DNA from: Solwaraspora sp. WMMA2056
GTDB taxonomy: Bacteria > Actinomycetota > Actinomycetes > Mycobacteriales > Micromonosporaceae
Length of the DNA: 64,000 nucleotides
Direction of reading: 5' to 3'
Assembly: GCF_030345095.1 (NCBI RefSeq)
Contig: NZ_CP128360.1
Coordinates: forward strand, 868,001 to 932,000
In this document: piece by piece, positions 46,956-56,000 of the stretch
How positions within the stretch are numbered: the first letter of the stretch is position 1
Layout of the letters: each line of letters begins with the position of its first letter
Program-made: the position numbers and the translations under genes
The notes under the pieces: generated by a model
The model's database searches: none
Told to the model about the DNA's origin: nothing
The model's input: only the letters and a program-made list of their open reading frames with translations

Positions 46956-47216
46956 TCAGTTGGGTGGCTGTGGGGGTTCCGCCGGCGGTGGCACCACCTG
47001 CGCCGGATGGGAGAGTTTGTTCTCCTCGACGATCACCGTCCGTGCCCGGCGACGACGATCGTTCCAGAACCAGAGCACGGTGAGCAGGATCGCCAGACCC
47101 GCGAGGATCAGCACCCAGCCCACGGCCTGTACGTCGAGCCACCACACGTCCGCCCGGACGGCGTACGCGAGGATGGCGCCTACCGCGATGAGGAAGATTC
47201 CACTGCCGATGCCCAT
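46956..47216 (-). CDS. DUF6458-type small membrane protein (copy 2)
   Basis: 86 residues from the ATG at 47216, with AAGGAG eight nt upstream (an ATG at 47225 is less well placed). Two membrane helices (SGIFLIAVGAILAYAVRADV; VGWVLILAGLAILLTVLWFW) and the same basic turn as copy 1, then a Pro-rich tail. The pair probably arose by duplication, with the SixA-like gene between them. Confidence 0.85.
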   Translation of the reverse strand: MGIGSGIFLIAVGAILAYAVRADVWWLDVQAVGWVLILAGLAILLTVLWFWNDRRRRARTVIVEENKLSHPAQVVPPPAEPPQPPN

Positions 47217-47303
47217 GTGCTGCACTCCTTGTGCGGTCGCTACAAGTTGTGCGGTCGCCTGCTGATCTACCCGGCGGGCAGGGGCTGAAACGGCGGCGCC
47301 GGA

Positions 47304-47334
47304 CGGTCGGCGAGCAGGGGGCTCCCGCCGACCG
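47304..47334 (-). terminator. Hairpin after the acyl-CoA dehydrogenase
   Basis: CGGTCGGCG/CGCCGACCG, 9-bp stem with a 13-nt loop, 45 bp past the stop. Confidence 0.5.
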
Positions 47335-47378
47335 CCCGTGGCGGGGTGAGGTGGGTGTGCGTTGGCCGCCTCAGCCGG

Positions 47379-49235
47379 TCAGAACGCCTCCTCGGGCAGA
47401 TCCATCAGGTCGAGGGCGGTTCCGGCGATGATCCGGCGATCGGCTCCGATGCGGGGCAGCACCTCGCTGGCGAAGAACCGGGCCGCCGCCACCTTGCCCT
47501 GGTAGAAGTTACGGTCGGCGGCCGAGACCTCACCGGCGAGCGCGGTCAGGGCAACCTCGGCCTGCCGCTGCAGCAGCCAGGCGACGACGACGTCGCCGAG
47601 TGCCAGCAGCAGTCGGCGGCTGCTCAGCCCGACCTTGTACAGCGAACGCTGCTCACCGCTCTGTACCTCGCCGAGCCAGCCGGTCATCACGCCGAGGATG
47701 TTCTGCACCTCACCGAGGGCCCGGCCGAGCGCGGCGCGCTCCTCCTTGAGCTGGCCGTTTCCGCCTTCGGCCGTGATGAAGGCCTGGATCTCACCGGCGA
47801 CGGTCATCAGGGACTGCCCGTTGTCCCGCACGATCTTGCGGAAGAACAGGTCGAGGCTCTGGATCGCGGTGGTGCCCTCGTACAGCGTGTCGATCTTCGA
47901 GTCGCGGACGTACTGCTCCAGCGGGTAGTCCTGCAGGAAGCCGGAACCACCGAAGGTCTGCAGCGACTCGTGGCCGAGCAGCTCGTAGGCCCGCTCCGAG
48001 CCGCACCCCTTGACCAGGGGCAGCAGCAGGTCGTTGACCCGTTTGGCGACCTTCACGGCCTCCTCGTCACCGGCCGCCCGCGCGATATTGATCTTGTCCT
48101 GCCAGCTGGCGGTGTAGCAGACCAGGGCGCGCAGGCCCTCGGCGTACGCCTTCTGCAGCATCAGCGAGCGGCGCACGTCGGGGTGGTGGGTGATCGTCAC
48201 CCGGGGGGCCGCCTTGTCGGTCATCTGCAGCAGGTCGGCACCCTGCACCCGGTTCTTCGCGTACTCCAGGGCGTTGAGGTAGCCGGTGGAGAGGGTGGCG
48301 ATGGCCTTCGCGCCGACCAGCATCCGGGCGTACTCGATGATCAGGAACATCTGCCGGATGCCGTCGTGTACGTCGCCGAGCAGCCAGCCCTTCGCCGGCA
48401 CGCCGTGCTCACCGAAGGTGAGCTCGGCGGTCGTGGAGACCTTCAGCCCCATCTTGTGCTCGATGTTGGTGGCGAAGACGCCGTTGCGCTCGCCCAGCTC
48501 ACCGGTGGCCCCGTCGAAGTGGTACTTCGGCACGACGAACAGCGACAGGCCCTTGGTTCCCGGGCCGCCGGCGCCCTCGACGCCGACCGGACGGGCCAGC
48601 ACGTAGTGGATGATGTTCTCACTGAGGTCGTGCTCGCCGCTGGTGATGAAGCGCTTGACGCCCTCGATGTGGTACGAGCCGTCCGGCTGCGGGATAGCCC
48701 GGGTCCGCCCGGCGCCCACGTCGGAACCGGCGTCCGGCTCGGTCAACACCATGGTCGACGCCCAGTGCCGCTCGACGAAGAGCTTGGCCCATTCCTTCTG
48801 CTCCGGGGTGCCCTCGACGTAGAGGGTGTGCGCGAAGGACGGCCCGGAGGCGTACATCCAGACCGGCGCGTTGGAGCCCAGCACCAGATCGGCGAGGGAC
48901 CACCACAGCGCCCGGGGGGCGTTGGTGCCGCCGAGCTCCTCTGGTAGGTCCAGCCGCCAGAACTCGGCGGACATGAAGGCCGCGAAGGACCGGCGGAACT
49001 CCTCGGGCATGGTGACCGTGTGTGTCGCCGGGTCGAAGACCGGCGGATTGCGGTCGCCCGGGACGAAGCTCGGTGCCAGCTCCTCGCGGGCCAGCCGCTC
49101 GACCTCGGCGAGGATGCTCCGGGCCGTGTCGACGTCCAGGTCCGCGTACGGCGCCTGACCGAACGTACGGTCGGCACCGAACACCTCGAAGAGGTTGAAC
49201 TCAAGGTCCCGAAGGTTGCTCTTGTAGTGGGTCAT
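47379..49235 (-). CDS. Acyl-CoA dehydrogenase (FadE5-type, long form)
   Basis: 618 residues, longer than the 380-residue short forms. It has the N-terminal helical extension and the C-terminal extra helical domain (after about 480) of the FadE5/DUF-containing group. Motifs: [20 protein letters not shown] near 175, [16 protein letters not shown] near 255, and YEGTTAIQ with the likely catalytic Glu near 452. FAD enzyme; first oxidation of acyl-CoA, passing electrons to ETF. Upstream at 49265-49280 is a 16-bp inverted repeat shared with etfD. Chain-length preference unknown. Confidence 0.93.
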   Translation of the reverse strand: MTHYKSNLRDLEFNLFEVFGADRTFGQAPYADLDVDTARSILAEVERLAREELAPSFVPGDRNPPVFDPATHTVTMPEEFRRSFAAFMSAEFWRLDLPEELGGTNAPRALWWSLADLVLGSNAPVWMYASGPSFAHTLYVEGTPEQKEWAKLFVERHWASTMVLTEPDAGSDVGAGRTRAIPQPDGSYHIEGVKRFITSGEHDLSENIIHYVLARPVGVEGAGGPGTKGLSLFVVPKYHFDGATGELGERNGVFATNIEHKMGLKVSTTAELTFGEHGVPAKGWLLGDVHDGIRQMFLIIEYARMLVGAKAIATLSTGYLNALEYAKNRVQGADLLQMTDKAAPRVTITHHPDVRRSLMLQKAYAEGLRALVCYTASWQDKINIARAAGDEEAVKVAKRVNDLLLPLVKGCGSERAYELLGHESLQTFGGSGFLQDYPLEQYVRDSKIDTLYEGTTAIQSLDLFFRKIVRDNGQSLMTVAGEIQAFITAEGGNGQLKEERAALGRALGEVQNILGVMTGWLGEVQSGEQRSLYKVGLSSRRLLLALGDVVVAWLLQRQAEVALTALAGEVSAADRNFYQGKVAAARFFASEVLPRIGADRRIIAGTALDLMDLPEEAF

Positions 49236-49264
49236 CGCGTGGTGGCCCCCGCTTCCCGGACGCT

Positions 49265-49280
49265 GTTACTGGTCAGTAAC
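49265..49280. promoter_or_regulatory. Operator of the acyl-CoA dehydrogenase
   Basis: GTTACTGGTCAGTAAC: 7-bp arms with a GT centre, 29 bp upstream of the start codon. Nearly the same element precedes etfD at 63751. The shape fits a TetR-family operator; the regulator is not in the window. Confidence 0.7.
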
Positions 49281-49462
49281 CACCACTGTATTACTTGCAG
49301 GTAGCCACCGACAAGCGACTCTTGACAGTGACCGAAGACACACAATCGCCCCCAGCCAACTCTTGACGACCCCGTCACCGAGCTTCGATGCACTCGTTCT
49401 GCCCGGTAACAGACTTAATCGGACAAAGGCCAAGTAAAGCTGGATAGCTACAGGAGGTCGAC

Positions 49463-49585
49463 ATGTCTCTCAACCGACTGTTCGATATGTTGATCGAGCC
49501 GGTCACCGCCCGGCGCTACGTCGGCCGGCACCGTGCCGTCGTCACCGGCACCAGCTTCCTGACCGGTCAGCTGCGCCTGGCCTGA
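49463..49585 (+). CDS. 40-residue small protein
   Basis: ATG at 49463 preceded by a textbook AGGAGG (5-nt spacing), stop at 49583-49585. Sequence: SLNRLFDMLIEPVTARRYVG, then RHRAVVTGTSFLTGQLRLA. Amphipathic, mildly basic. The start context is stronger than in most genes here, so it is probably translated. It is divergent from the acyl-CoA dehydrogenase across about 230 bp and converges with the PP2C gene. No known family. Confidence 0.6.
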   Translation: MSLNRLFDMLIEPVTARRYVGRHRAVVTGTSFLTGQLRLA

Positions 49586-49678
49586 CCAGCGCGTCACGAC
49601 CGCGCGGCGACCGCAGCGGCGCCGGTCGCCGGCGCGTTGTCGGCCGGCCGAGGCTGCGAAGCCGGCCGAGGCTGCGAA

Positions 49679-50809
49679 TCAGCCGTCGGCGACGCCGACT
49701 TCCCAACTGGGCACCGACGCCGCCGGCACCGCGCCCGAGCCGGAGTACTCCATCAGCACCAGGGCGATGTCGTCGTCGAGCCGCCCGTACACCCACTCGA
49801 TCAGTGCGGTCTCCAACGAGGCCAGACCGTCGCCGACCGTACCGTGACCCAGCAGTTGCCAGGCCCGGTCGGCAGTGGGAAAGAACGCGCCGTCGCGACG
49901 CGCCTCGCCCAGGCCGTCGGTGAACAGCAGCAGCCGGTCACCCGGTTCGAGCCGCTCCACCCGGGGCCGTACCACCGGCATGAACCCCAGCGGCGGTGCC
50001 GGTGCCGGCGGTTCGAGTGGGATCACCTCGCCCCGGCGCAGCAGCAGCGGTGCCGGATGGCCGCAGTTGACGATGGTGAGCGTGCCGCCGCGCTCCTCGA
50101 CCAGGGCCGCAGTGACGAAGTCCTCGTCCCCGACGCTGCGGGCGACCGCCCGGTCCAGGTCCGCGACCATGGCGCGCAGATCCGCCCGCTCGTAGGCGAC
50201 GTGCCGGTACGACCCGAGCACGATGCTCGCCAGCCGGACCGCGTCCAGGCCCTTGCCGCGTACGTCGCCGATGATCATCCGTACGCCGTACGGGGTGTCC
50301 AGCGCCTCGTACAGGTCACCGCCGATGTCCGCGGCGGCCGTGGCGGAGATGTAGCGTCCGGCGACGGCGAGCGTGCCGACCTGCGGTCCGAGCGGTCGCA
50401 GCACGGCCTGTTGCGCCACCGACGCCAGCCGGGACAGCTCGGCGATCTGCCGCGCCTGGCGTTCCCTGATCACCGCCACTGCGGCGGCGAGGCCGGTGGC
50501 CAGCGCGATGCCGACCACGTTCACCGCCGTGGCCAGGGAGACCATCTGCCCGGTCAACGCGAACACGCCGCCCATCAGGGTGGCCAGCACTCCGATGGAG
50601 AGCACGACCCGCCAGGTGGCGAAGGCGGCGGCCAGGAACGGCGCCGCCGCGACCAGCCCCACGTAGTTCGCTCCGGAGCCGTCGGCGATCTCCACGACCG
50701 ACACGAGCGCGAGCAGCACGAGGGCCGCGCCGAGGCCGACGCGGGATCCGGAGCTCAGTGGGCGGCGGCCGCCCATCGGTGTGATGCGCATGGGTACGCG
50801 AAACAGCAT
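49679..50809 (-). CDS. PP2C/SpoIIE-type membrane phosphatase
   Basis: 376 residues from the ATG at 50809; the ATG at 50791 is also possible. Four membrane helices (about 25-115) and a short linker helix (RERQARQIAELSRLASVAQQ), then a PPM/SpoIIE phosphatase domain with metal Asp residues in ADIGGDLYEA, IGDVRGKGLDA, LFTDGLGEARR and DDDIALVLM. Such proteins dephosphorylate anti-sigma-factor antagonists in partner-switching pathways. No kinase or antagonist gene is adjacent. Confidence 0.88.
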   Translation of the reverse strand: MLFRVPMRITPMGGRRPLSSGSRVGLGAALVLLALVSVVEIADGSGANYVGLVAAAPFLAAAFATWRVVLSIGVLATLMGGVFALTGQMVSLATAVNVVGIALATGLAAAVAVIRERQARQIAELSRLASVAQQAVLRPLGPQVGTLAVAGRYISATAAADIGGDLYEALDTPYGVRMIIGDVRGKGLDAVRLASIVLGSYRHVAYERADLRAMVADLDRAVARSVGDEDFVTAALVEERGGTLTIVNCGHPAPLLLRRGEVIPLEPPAPAPPLGFMPVVRPRVERLEPGDRLLLFTDGLGEARRDGAFFPTADRAWQLLGHGTVGDGLASLETALIEWVYGRLDDDIALVLMEYSGSGAVPAASVPSWEVGVADG

Positions 50810-51010
50810 GACTCATCGGGTGCGGCGGCCCAATGCTGTTGACCCCTTGTCTGACCCGGTTCTGGCCACCTGGGGTATACGACGCGATCTGGTTTTCTGG
50901 TCCGACCCGGCGGGACGTGTCTGGTTGCTCAACCTGCGGGTACAACTCGGATTGGCACATTCCGGCTCTGACCAGCGTCGGAGCACTGATTGGTCACTCA
51001 GTTTGCGCGG

Positions 51011-51673
51011 TCAGTCGTCGAGTACCTCGTACTGCACCTCGAGGTGACCGACAGAAAGTGGTGCGATCTGCTCAAAAGCCCCACGCGCCAGATCGAGACA
51101 GCGTCCCTCGACGAACGGACCCCGGTCGTTGATCCGCACCACCACAGCAGCACCGGATTGCGGGTTGGTCACCCGGACCCGCGTACCGAAGGCCCACGTG
51201 CGGTGCGCGGCGGTCATTCCCGACGGGTCGAACGACTCGCCGTTGGCGGTCACCTGGCCGCTCGCGTAGTACGACGTGCCGCAGGTGCCACTGGAGACCA
51301 CCGAGTCCCCCGTGGTCGACGCCGACGGCGGTTCGGCCGTCGTCGGCGACGCCTCCGGCGACGGGGTCGTCGCCGCCCGCTCGGCGCCACGGGCCGCCCG
51401 GTCGCCCCGCGCGGACTCCGCCGGGGTCGGCGTGCCGGTGGCAGCCGGCGACGACGTCGCGGTGTCCGACGGTGACGCGGACGCCGCCGACGCCGATGGT
51501 GACGCGACGCCCGACGGCGCGACGTCGACCCATTCAGTCGTACGCGACGAGCCGGCCGTCCACTGGACCGCAGCCGCCGTACCCCCGGACACCCCGCCGA
51601 CCACCAGCGCAACCACCAACCAGGGCGCGAACCGCAACCGTCGGGAGCGAGCGGAGCGATGCCGTGACGTCAT
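51011..51673 (-). CDS. RlpA-like septal-ring lytic transglycosylase family protein
   Basis: 220 residues from the ATG at 51673 with AGGAG upstream. Membrane anchor/signal (FAPWLVVALVVGGVSGGTAA), a Ser/Thr/Ala/Pro-rich linker (about 45-125), then a double-psi beta-barrel: GTCGTSYYASGQVTANGESF, AAHRTWAFGTRVRVTNP, VVRINDRGPFVEGRCLDL. RlpA enzymes cleave denuded glycan strands in peptidoglycan; many actinobacterial homologues have only the barrel, as here, without a SPOR domain. Exported. Confidence 0.88.
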   Translation of the reverse strand: MTSRHRSARSRRLRFAPWLVVALVVGGVSGGTAAAVQWTAGSSRTTEWVDVAPSGVASPSASAASASPSDTATSSPAATGTPTPAESARGDRAARGAERAATTPSPEASPTTAEPPSASTTGDSVVSSGTCGTSYYASGQVTANGESFDPSGMTAAHRTWAFGTRVRVTNPQSGAAVVVRINDRGPFVEGRCLDLARGAFEQIAPLSVGHLEVQYEVLDD

Positions 51674-51849
51674 GGGTTGCTCCTGGGGCGAGGGGACAAC
51701 ATAACCGTCGCGCAGGGTAGTCACAGCAGCGCTTGTCCTGTCAAGGCGAGCCCCGGCAACGCCCGACAACCCGGCTACGGCGGTCACGGCACCCGTCACG
51801 GCACCGTCGCGGCACCCGTCGGCGGCGTACCTGGCGGCATACTCGGCCG

Positions 51850-52395
51850 GTGACCGACGGGATCCGACGCCTACTGACCGACACGTTCCGCTGGCACGAC
51901 CCCGGCCCGACCAGCAGCCACCTCGTCAGCGACATGTCCGGCTGGTGGCGCGACCCACGGATCGTCGCTGCGCTCGGGCCCGCGCTGGCGGCGCTCGCCG
52001 CCGACGACCGCCCCACGGTGGTGATGGCACCCCAGGTGACCGGGCTGCTCATCGCCCCACTCGTGGCGAGCGCGCTCGGCGTCGGCGTGGTGCCGGCGTA
52101 CAAGGAAGACCCGCAACGGGCCATCGCCGATGCCACCACCTGGACCACGACGGCACCCGACTACCGGGGACGGACCCTGCGGCTCGGCATCCGCGACCGC
52201 CACCTGCGCCCCGCCGACCGGGTCCTGCTCGTCGACGACTGGGTGAGCACCGGTGCTCAGCTCCGGGCGATGGCGCAGCTCGTCGCCGTACGGCAGGCCA
52301 CCGTCACCGGCAGCGCGGTGATCGTCGCCGACTGCCCGCCGGCCGTCGTCGACGAACTACGCATCCGGAGCCTGCTGCACGGTACGGAACTCTGA
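51850..52395 (+). CDS. Phosphoribosyltransferase-family protein
   Basis: 181 residues from the GTG at 51850; the upstream frame is not protein-like. The PRPP loop VLLVDDWVSTGAQ is near residue 125, preceded by VVMAPQVTGLLIAPLVASAL (PPi-binding loop). This resembles adenine phosphoribosyltransferase and uncharacterised PRTases. It lacks flanking purine genes. Convergent with the next hypothetical (23-bp gap). Confidence 0.82.
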   Translation: MTDGIRRLLTDTFRWHDPGPTSSHLVSDMSGWWRDPRIVAALGPALAALAADDRPTVVMAPQVTGLLIAPLVASALGVGVVPAYKEDPQRAIADATTWTTTAPDYRGRTLRLGIRDRHLRPADRVLLVDDWVSTGAQLRAMAQLVAVRQATVTGSAVIVADCPPAVVDELRIRSLLHGTEL

Positions 52396-52418
52396 CCCAC
52401 GACCGACCCGGCCACGAG

Positions 52419-52862
52419 CTACGGCGTCGCCTCGTGCCCGGGCCGACCGGCGGTGCGCCGGGACTGCTTCATCTCGGCCTCGTGGATGTGTCGGCGGCCG
52501 CCCGCCAACTCGTCGCGGGCCGCCCGCTCGATCTCCTGGAACGCCGCGTAGTAGCCGTCGTCGAACTCCTCGACCAGCTGGAACGTCCACCGGCCCGCCA
52601 GCACGTTGCGGCCGATCAGCTCGTCCTGCACCCGCTCGGCGATCTGATGGTGGCCGGCGTCGCTCAGCAGCTGCACCACCCGGTCCAGGGTCGCGTCCGC
52701 ACCGCCGATCAGCTGGTGCATCGAGTACAGGTGACCCCGCGCGCGGTGCACCGTCTCCAGCGCCTTACTCAGCTCGCCCAGTGCGGCCACCGTCGCGTCG
52801 TCCACCCCGACGGGACGGGAGTGGGCGGCGTCCACCGAGCGCTGATCCGACGATTCCGGCAT
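52419..52862 (-). CDS. Conserved hypothetical helical protein
   Basis: 147 residues from the ATG at 52862 (a TTG at 52868 is in frame). All-alpha, acidic: ALGELSKALETVHRARGHLY, HQLIGGADATLDRVVQLLSD, and EEFDDGYYAAFQEIERAARD, with a His/Arg-rich C terminus. No catalytic motif or membrane segment. Similar proteins occur in actinomycetes, function unknown. It is divergent from the glycosyltransferase across about 75 bp. Confidence 0.75.
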   Translation of the reverse strand: MPESSDQRSVDAAHSRPVGVDDATVAALGELSKALETVHRARGHLYSMHQLIGGADATLDRVVQLLSDAGHHQIAERVQDELIGRNVLAGRWTFQLVEEFDDGYYAAFQEIERAARDELAGGRRHIHEAEMKQSRRTAGRPGHEATP

Positions 52863-52923
52863 GGACAATTAGTACCAGTGCACCCGGCGGCACGACCGTA
52901 GGTCCCGGATCAACCACCATCGG

Positions 52924-52929
52924 TAAAGT
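52924..52929 (+). promoter_or_regulatory. -10 box, leaderless pattern (glycosyltransferase)
   Basis: TAAAGT seven nt before the GTG at 52937. Confidence 0.5.
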
Positions 52930-52936
52930 CACTCCG

Positions 52937-53755
52937 GTGCAGCGGTCAACCCGGATCATCTCGGTGGTCACCCCCGTCCATCCGCCGAGCATCCCGTTCC
53001 TGACCGCCGCGTACGCCTCACTGCGCGACCAGCGACTACCCGCCGGCTGGCAGTGGCGCTGGCTGGTCCAGGAGGACGGCCAGACCGGCGCGGTCGCCGC
53101 CGCCCTGCCCGACGACCCCCGAATCAGTACGGGGACCAACCGACCCGGTGGGCCGGGCGTCACCCGGACCATGGCGCTGTCCCGGGTGGACGGGCCGCTG
53201 GTGAAGGTGCTCGATGCCGACGACCGGCTCACCGCCGACGCGCTGGCCCGCGACATCGCGGTCCTCGCAGCCGATCCGACCATCGGCTGGACCACGGCGC
53301 GGGCGCTGGACCTGGCCCCGGACGGCAGCACCTCGGCGGTAGCCACCGACCCGGCACCCGGCAGGCTGACCGCCGGGACGGTGCACCGGCACTGGCAGGC
53401 AAACGCCCACCAGTTGCCGGTGCACCCGGCGACCCTGTGCATCCGGACCGACCTGCTGTTCGCCCTCGGCGGCTGGATGGCGCTGCCCGCCTCGGAGGAC
53501 ACCGGGCTGTTGCTGGCGGCCGACGCGGTACGCGACGGCTACTTCATCGGCGAGGCAGGGCTGCTCTACCGCCGGTGGGCCGGCCAGGTGACCAGCCAGC
53601 AGGCACACTGGTCACCTATCGAACGGGCCAACCGTACCCAGGTCATCGAAGCCCGGGTCGCGGCGCTACGCCGCGGCTGGACCCGGACCGACGCGGCACC
53701 GACACCCGTACTGGCAGCGACCAGCTACGACCTCGACGAACTCGGCCCGCTGTAG
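52937..53755 (+). CDS. Family 2-type glycosyltransferase
   Basis: 272 residues from the GTG at 52937, chosen because the GT-A fold begins at once (STRIISVVTPVHPPSIPFLT). The nucleotide-sugar/metal motif is VKVLDADDRLTAD near 85, with the acceptor-side ALPASEDTGLLLAADAVRDG near 190. No membrane segment. It could glycosylate a lipid, protein or small molecule; no pathway genes are nearby. Leaderless-type promoter upstream. Confidence 0.83.
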   Translation: MQRSTRIISVVTPVHPPSIPFLTAAYASLRDQRLPAGWQWRWLVQEDGQTGAVAAALPDDPRISTGTNRPGGPGVTRTMALSRVDGPLVKVLDADDRLTADALARDIAVLAADPTIGWTTARALDLAPDGSTSAVATDPAPGRLTAGTVHRHWQANAHQLPVHPATLCIRTDLLFALGGWMALPASEDTGLLLAADAVRDGYFIGEAGLLYRRWAGQVTSQQAHWSPIERANRTQVIEARVAALRRGWTRTDAAPTPVLAATSYDLDELGPL

Positions 53756-53765
53756 GTTGCGGGCT

Positions 53766-54725
53766 CTAGTCTTCCAGCGGTACGCCGCCCAGTGCGCCGC
53801 CGCGCAACCGGCGACTCAGCTGTCCGATCACGGGGGTCAACGGATCCAAGGCATCCTCGCGTACGACAAAACGGGTGACGCCCCAGCGCCTCTCGTGCTC
53901 GGCGATGGCGGAGAGGATCTCTGACTCGGTGCCGATCAGCACGAAGGGCGTGGCCAGTAGTTCGGCCACGGTCATGCCGAGTGCCGCGCTCATGCCTGCG
54001 GCGTCGGCTTCCGCGTCGTCCGTCACGATCACCTTCTGTACGAGTGCCTCGAGCTGCGGCGGGTCGTCACGCCCGTGGGCACCGACCGCGACCTGCCGCA
54101 GTTGTGCCTCGATCTCGTCCCTGCGCCAGCGGGTCTGGTGCTGGTGCCCGTCGGGGAGGGTGCGGCCGAACCCGGTGAGACCGACGACGTCGGCGTTGCC
54201 TCCCGCCCAGCGCAACAGGTGGGAGTTGCCCGTGCCGACAGTGAGCGGCACTCGGTCCTGCACTGGCCTTGGCCCGGTCAGCCGGGCCGCACGTGCGGTG
54301 ACCTCAGAAATGTCGACACTCACCTCCGCACCGTCGAGCAGGGCACGCACCGCTTCAGCCACCGCGGTGCACCGCCGTACCCGACCCGCGACATCGGGCC
54401 GATGTCGCCCGATCGCCTCCCACTCGGCCGGGGTGTGGCCCGCGCCAAGGCCGAGGCGGGCGCGGCCGCCGGAGACCACGTCGAGCGTGGCGACATCGGC
54501 CGCGAGCAGCATGGGTTCGCGGACTCCGGCATTGGATACGTACGAGCCGAGCCCGATGGTCGACGTGACGGCCGCCGCAGCCGCGAGAGCGACGAAGGGC
54601 GAGGCCGCCGAGCCCGGATGGTCCGGGACAAGTAAGGCGTCGAATCCGGCGGTCTCGCACTTCCGGGCGAGTTGCAGCCAGCTACCGGCATCGGATGGAT
54701 TCGCCTGCAGTGAGATCGCGGTCAC
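53766..54725 (-). CDS. LLM-class (F420-type) oxidoreductase
   Basis: 319 residues from the GTG at 54725; the open frame upstream runs into the tRNA remnant and is not part of it. TIM-barrel luciferase-like monooxygenase family: AGFDALLVPDHPG near 30, LAAAAAVTSTIGLGSYVSNA near 50, and GGRARLGLGAGHTPAEWEAI near 90. It has the length and pattern of actinobacterial F420-dependent members (TIGR03621-like), but FMN cannot be excluded. Substrate unknown. Confidence 0.87.
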   Translation of the reverse strand: MTAISLQANPSDAGSWLQLARKCETAGFDALLVPDHPGSAASPFVALAAAAAVTSTIGLGSYVSNAGVREPMLLAADVATLDVVSGGRARLGLGAGHTPAEWEAIGRHRPDVAGRVRRCTAVAEAVRALLDGAEVSVDISEVTARAARLTGPRPVQDRVPLTVGTGNSHLLRWAGGNADVVGLTGFGRTLPDGHQHQTRWRRDEIEAQLRQVAVGAHGRDDPPQLEALVQKVIVTDDAEADAAGMSAALGMTVAELLATPFVLIGTESEILSAIAEHERRWGVTRFVVREDALDPLTPVIGQLSRRLRGGALGGVPLED

Positions 54726-54811
54726 GACGCCAGTCTGTCGCGGTCCGGGTCGGACCTGCCTGCCCAGGTCGTGAGATCTGCCGCACCTGCGGCGGGGGCG
54801 ATCAGCACTAC

Positions 54812-54922
54812 CAAGATCAGCATCCGAGTCGATGACCAAGCCTACGAAATGATCAAAAGGTGGCAGAGCTGACCAACCGCAGCCCCAGCGAGCTGATCCG
54901 CGAAGTGCTGCAGGCCGCGTAG
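54812..54922 (+). pseudogene. Decayed copy of the RHH antitoxin 3' end
   Basis: About 111 bp closely match 55809-55920 of the intact antitoxin-like gene: KISIRVDDQAYEMIK, then a missing A in the A-run (54853-54856) shifts the frame, and an in-frame TAG replaces a TAC. The 5' part of the gene is absent. It is followed by the displaced tRNA half, in the same order as the intact locus. Confidence 0.85.
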
Positions 54923-54985
54923 CCGCGAAAGTAGCGATCCGGCGACCCACGCACATGCAGCAGCAGACCCTGGTTGGGACTGGCG

Positions 54986-55050
54986 TCCTGACCAGGGCTT
55001 TCGGTGTGGAGCGGGTGACGGGAATCGAACCCGCACTGTCAGCTTGGGAA
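54986..55050. repeat. att-like direct repeat, left copy (tRNA-Gly 3' half)
   Basis: 65 bp identical to 55986-56050. It comprises the tRNA-Gly 3' half from the anticodon loop to CCA (55007-55050) plus flank. Identity stops sharply within the anticodon loop, which is a typical crossover point for tRNA-targeting integrases. Confidence 0.85.
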
Positions 55051-55279
55051 TCGCCGACCCGGGCCCGTGCTGGGCTCGTCCCCCAGGCCACAGGGGCCTC
55101 CCGTAGCGTGGGCTGGCCTTCATCGTCCTGGCCTACTGGCAAGGCAATGGCACGATTGGACGGCGCGCGGGGAATTCCCAGCGCAACGACAGATCGAGCT
55201 GCCTGGCCGGGCCCTTGCCGGCGGTCGAGCGAACGTGTCATCCTAGCCAGGACAGGTTTCGTCGGACAAAATACGACGC

Positions 55280-55564
55280 GTGGCCAGGTACAGGTACTCG
55301 TGGGCGCAGTCCGCCAGCAAGCACAACATAGCGCAACATCGATCACGGTACGTCATCGAACACTGCGGTCAGCCGTACGCCCTCCCACCAGAACCCCCGG
55401 ACCGGCCAGAACGGCTGCTGTTCCTCGGCGACGACAGGGACGGCGTCGCTCTCGAAGTCGTCGCCATCGAGTTGCTGGACGGGACGCTGCGCGTGATCCA
55501 CTCCATGGACATGCGACCCAAGTACAACCGGCTCTACAAGGAGGCGAAGCCATGGCGGGTGTAA
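55280..55564 (+). CDS. Probable toxin of a toxin-antitoxin pair
   Basis: 94 residues from the GTG at 55280. Beta-rich core: RLLFLGDDRDGVALEVVAIE, LLDGTLRVIHSMDMRPKYNR, then LYKEAKPW. The strand-strand-R-x-x-x-x-Y ending resembles BrnT/RelE-fold toxins, but I cannot place it firmly in BrnT. It overlaps the downstream RHH gene by 13 bp, the usual toxin-first coupling of BrnTA modules. Basic N terminus. Identity as a toxin is inferred mostly from this layout. Confidence 0.6.
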   Translation: MARYRYSWAQSASKHNIAQHRSRYVIEHCGQPYALPPEPPDRPERLLFLGDDRDGVALEVVAIELLDGTLRVIHSMDMRPKYNRLYKEAKPWRV

Positions 55565-55932
55565 CGCGAGCGACGAAGGACCGAACGACCTCCACGACAT
55601 CTAACAAGACAAAGGCACCACGCCGGGCAACCACCACCGCAGCCCGGGCGACTCGGGCAGCCAGCCGACAGACCAAGGACGGTACGACGCTCACGTCGCA
55701 GCTGGAGAGCGAACTGGTCGCAGAAGCAGAGGCTGGGTACGACCCCGACAGTCTCGCACCCCGCCGGGTCGGCAGACCGCCACTCTCCAGCAGTGGCGGC
55801 GCATCGCACAAGATCAGCATCCGAGTTGACGACCAAACCTACGAAATGATCAAAAAGGTGGCAGAGCTGACCAACCGCAGTCCCAGCGAGTTGATCCGTG
55901 AAGTGCTGCAGGCCGCGTACCCGCGAAAGTAG
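55552..55932 (+). CDS. Ribbon-helix-helix protein, probable antitoxin
   Basis: 126 residues from the ATG at 55552 with AAGGAGG seven nt upstream. The first 75 residues are Thr/Ala/Arg/Lys-rich and disordered, then an acidic stretch (LESELVAEAEAGYDPDSLAP) and a C-terminal RHH DNA-binding domain: HKISIRVDDQTYEMIKKVAE, then NRSPSELIREVLQAAY. Antitoxins of this type neutralise the toxin through one part and autoregulate through the RHH. A decayed copy of its 3' end lies at 54812. A bidirectional hairpin separates it from the tRNA. Confidence 0.75.
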   Translation: MAGVTRATKDRTTSTTSNKTKAPRRATTTAARATRAASRQTKDGTTLTSQLESELVAEAEAGYDPDSLAPRRVGRPPLSSSGGASHKISIRVDDQTYEMIKKVAELTNRSPSELIREVLQAAYPRK

Positions 55933-55964
55933 GAAGCTGGCGGCGATCCCGCGCGCATACGACG

Positions 55965-56000
55965 AAGCCCTGGTTGGGATTGTGATCCTGACCAGGGCTT
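55965..56000. terminator. Hairpin between antitoxin and tRNA-Gly
   Basis: AAGCCCTGGT/ACCAGGGCTT, 10-bp stem with a 16-nt loop containing a smaller GGAT/ATCC pair. It serves the plus-strand antitoxin and the minus-strand tRNA. A weaker version survives in the left copy. Confidence 0.75.

Noticed and set aside
54955-55551. Plus-strand frame reading through the tRNA remnant into the antitoxin gene
   Set aside because: It crosses the tRNA half and the toxin gene in another frame; the antitoxin has its own ribosome site at 55538.
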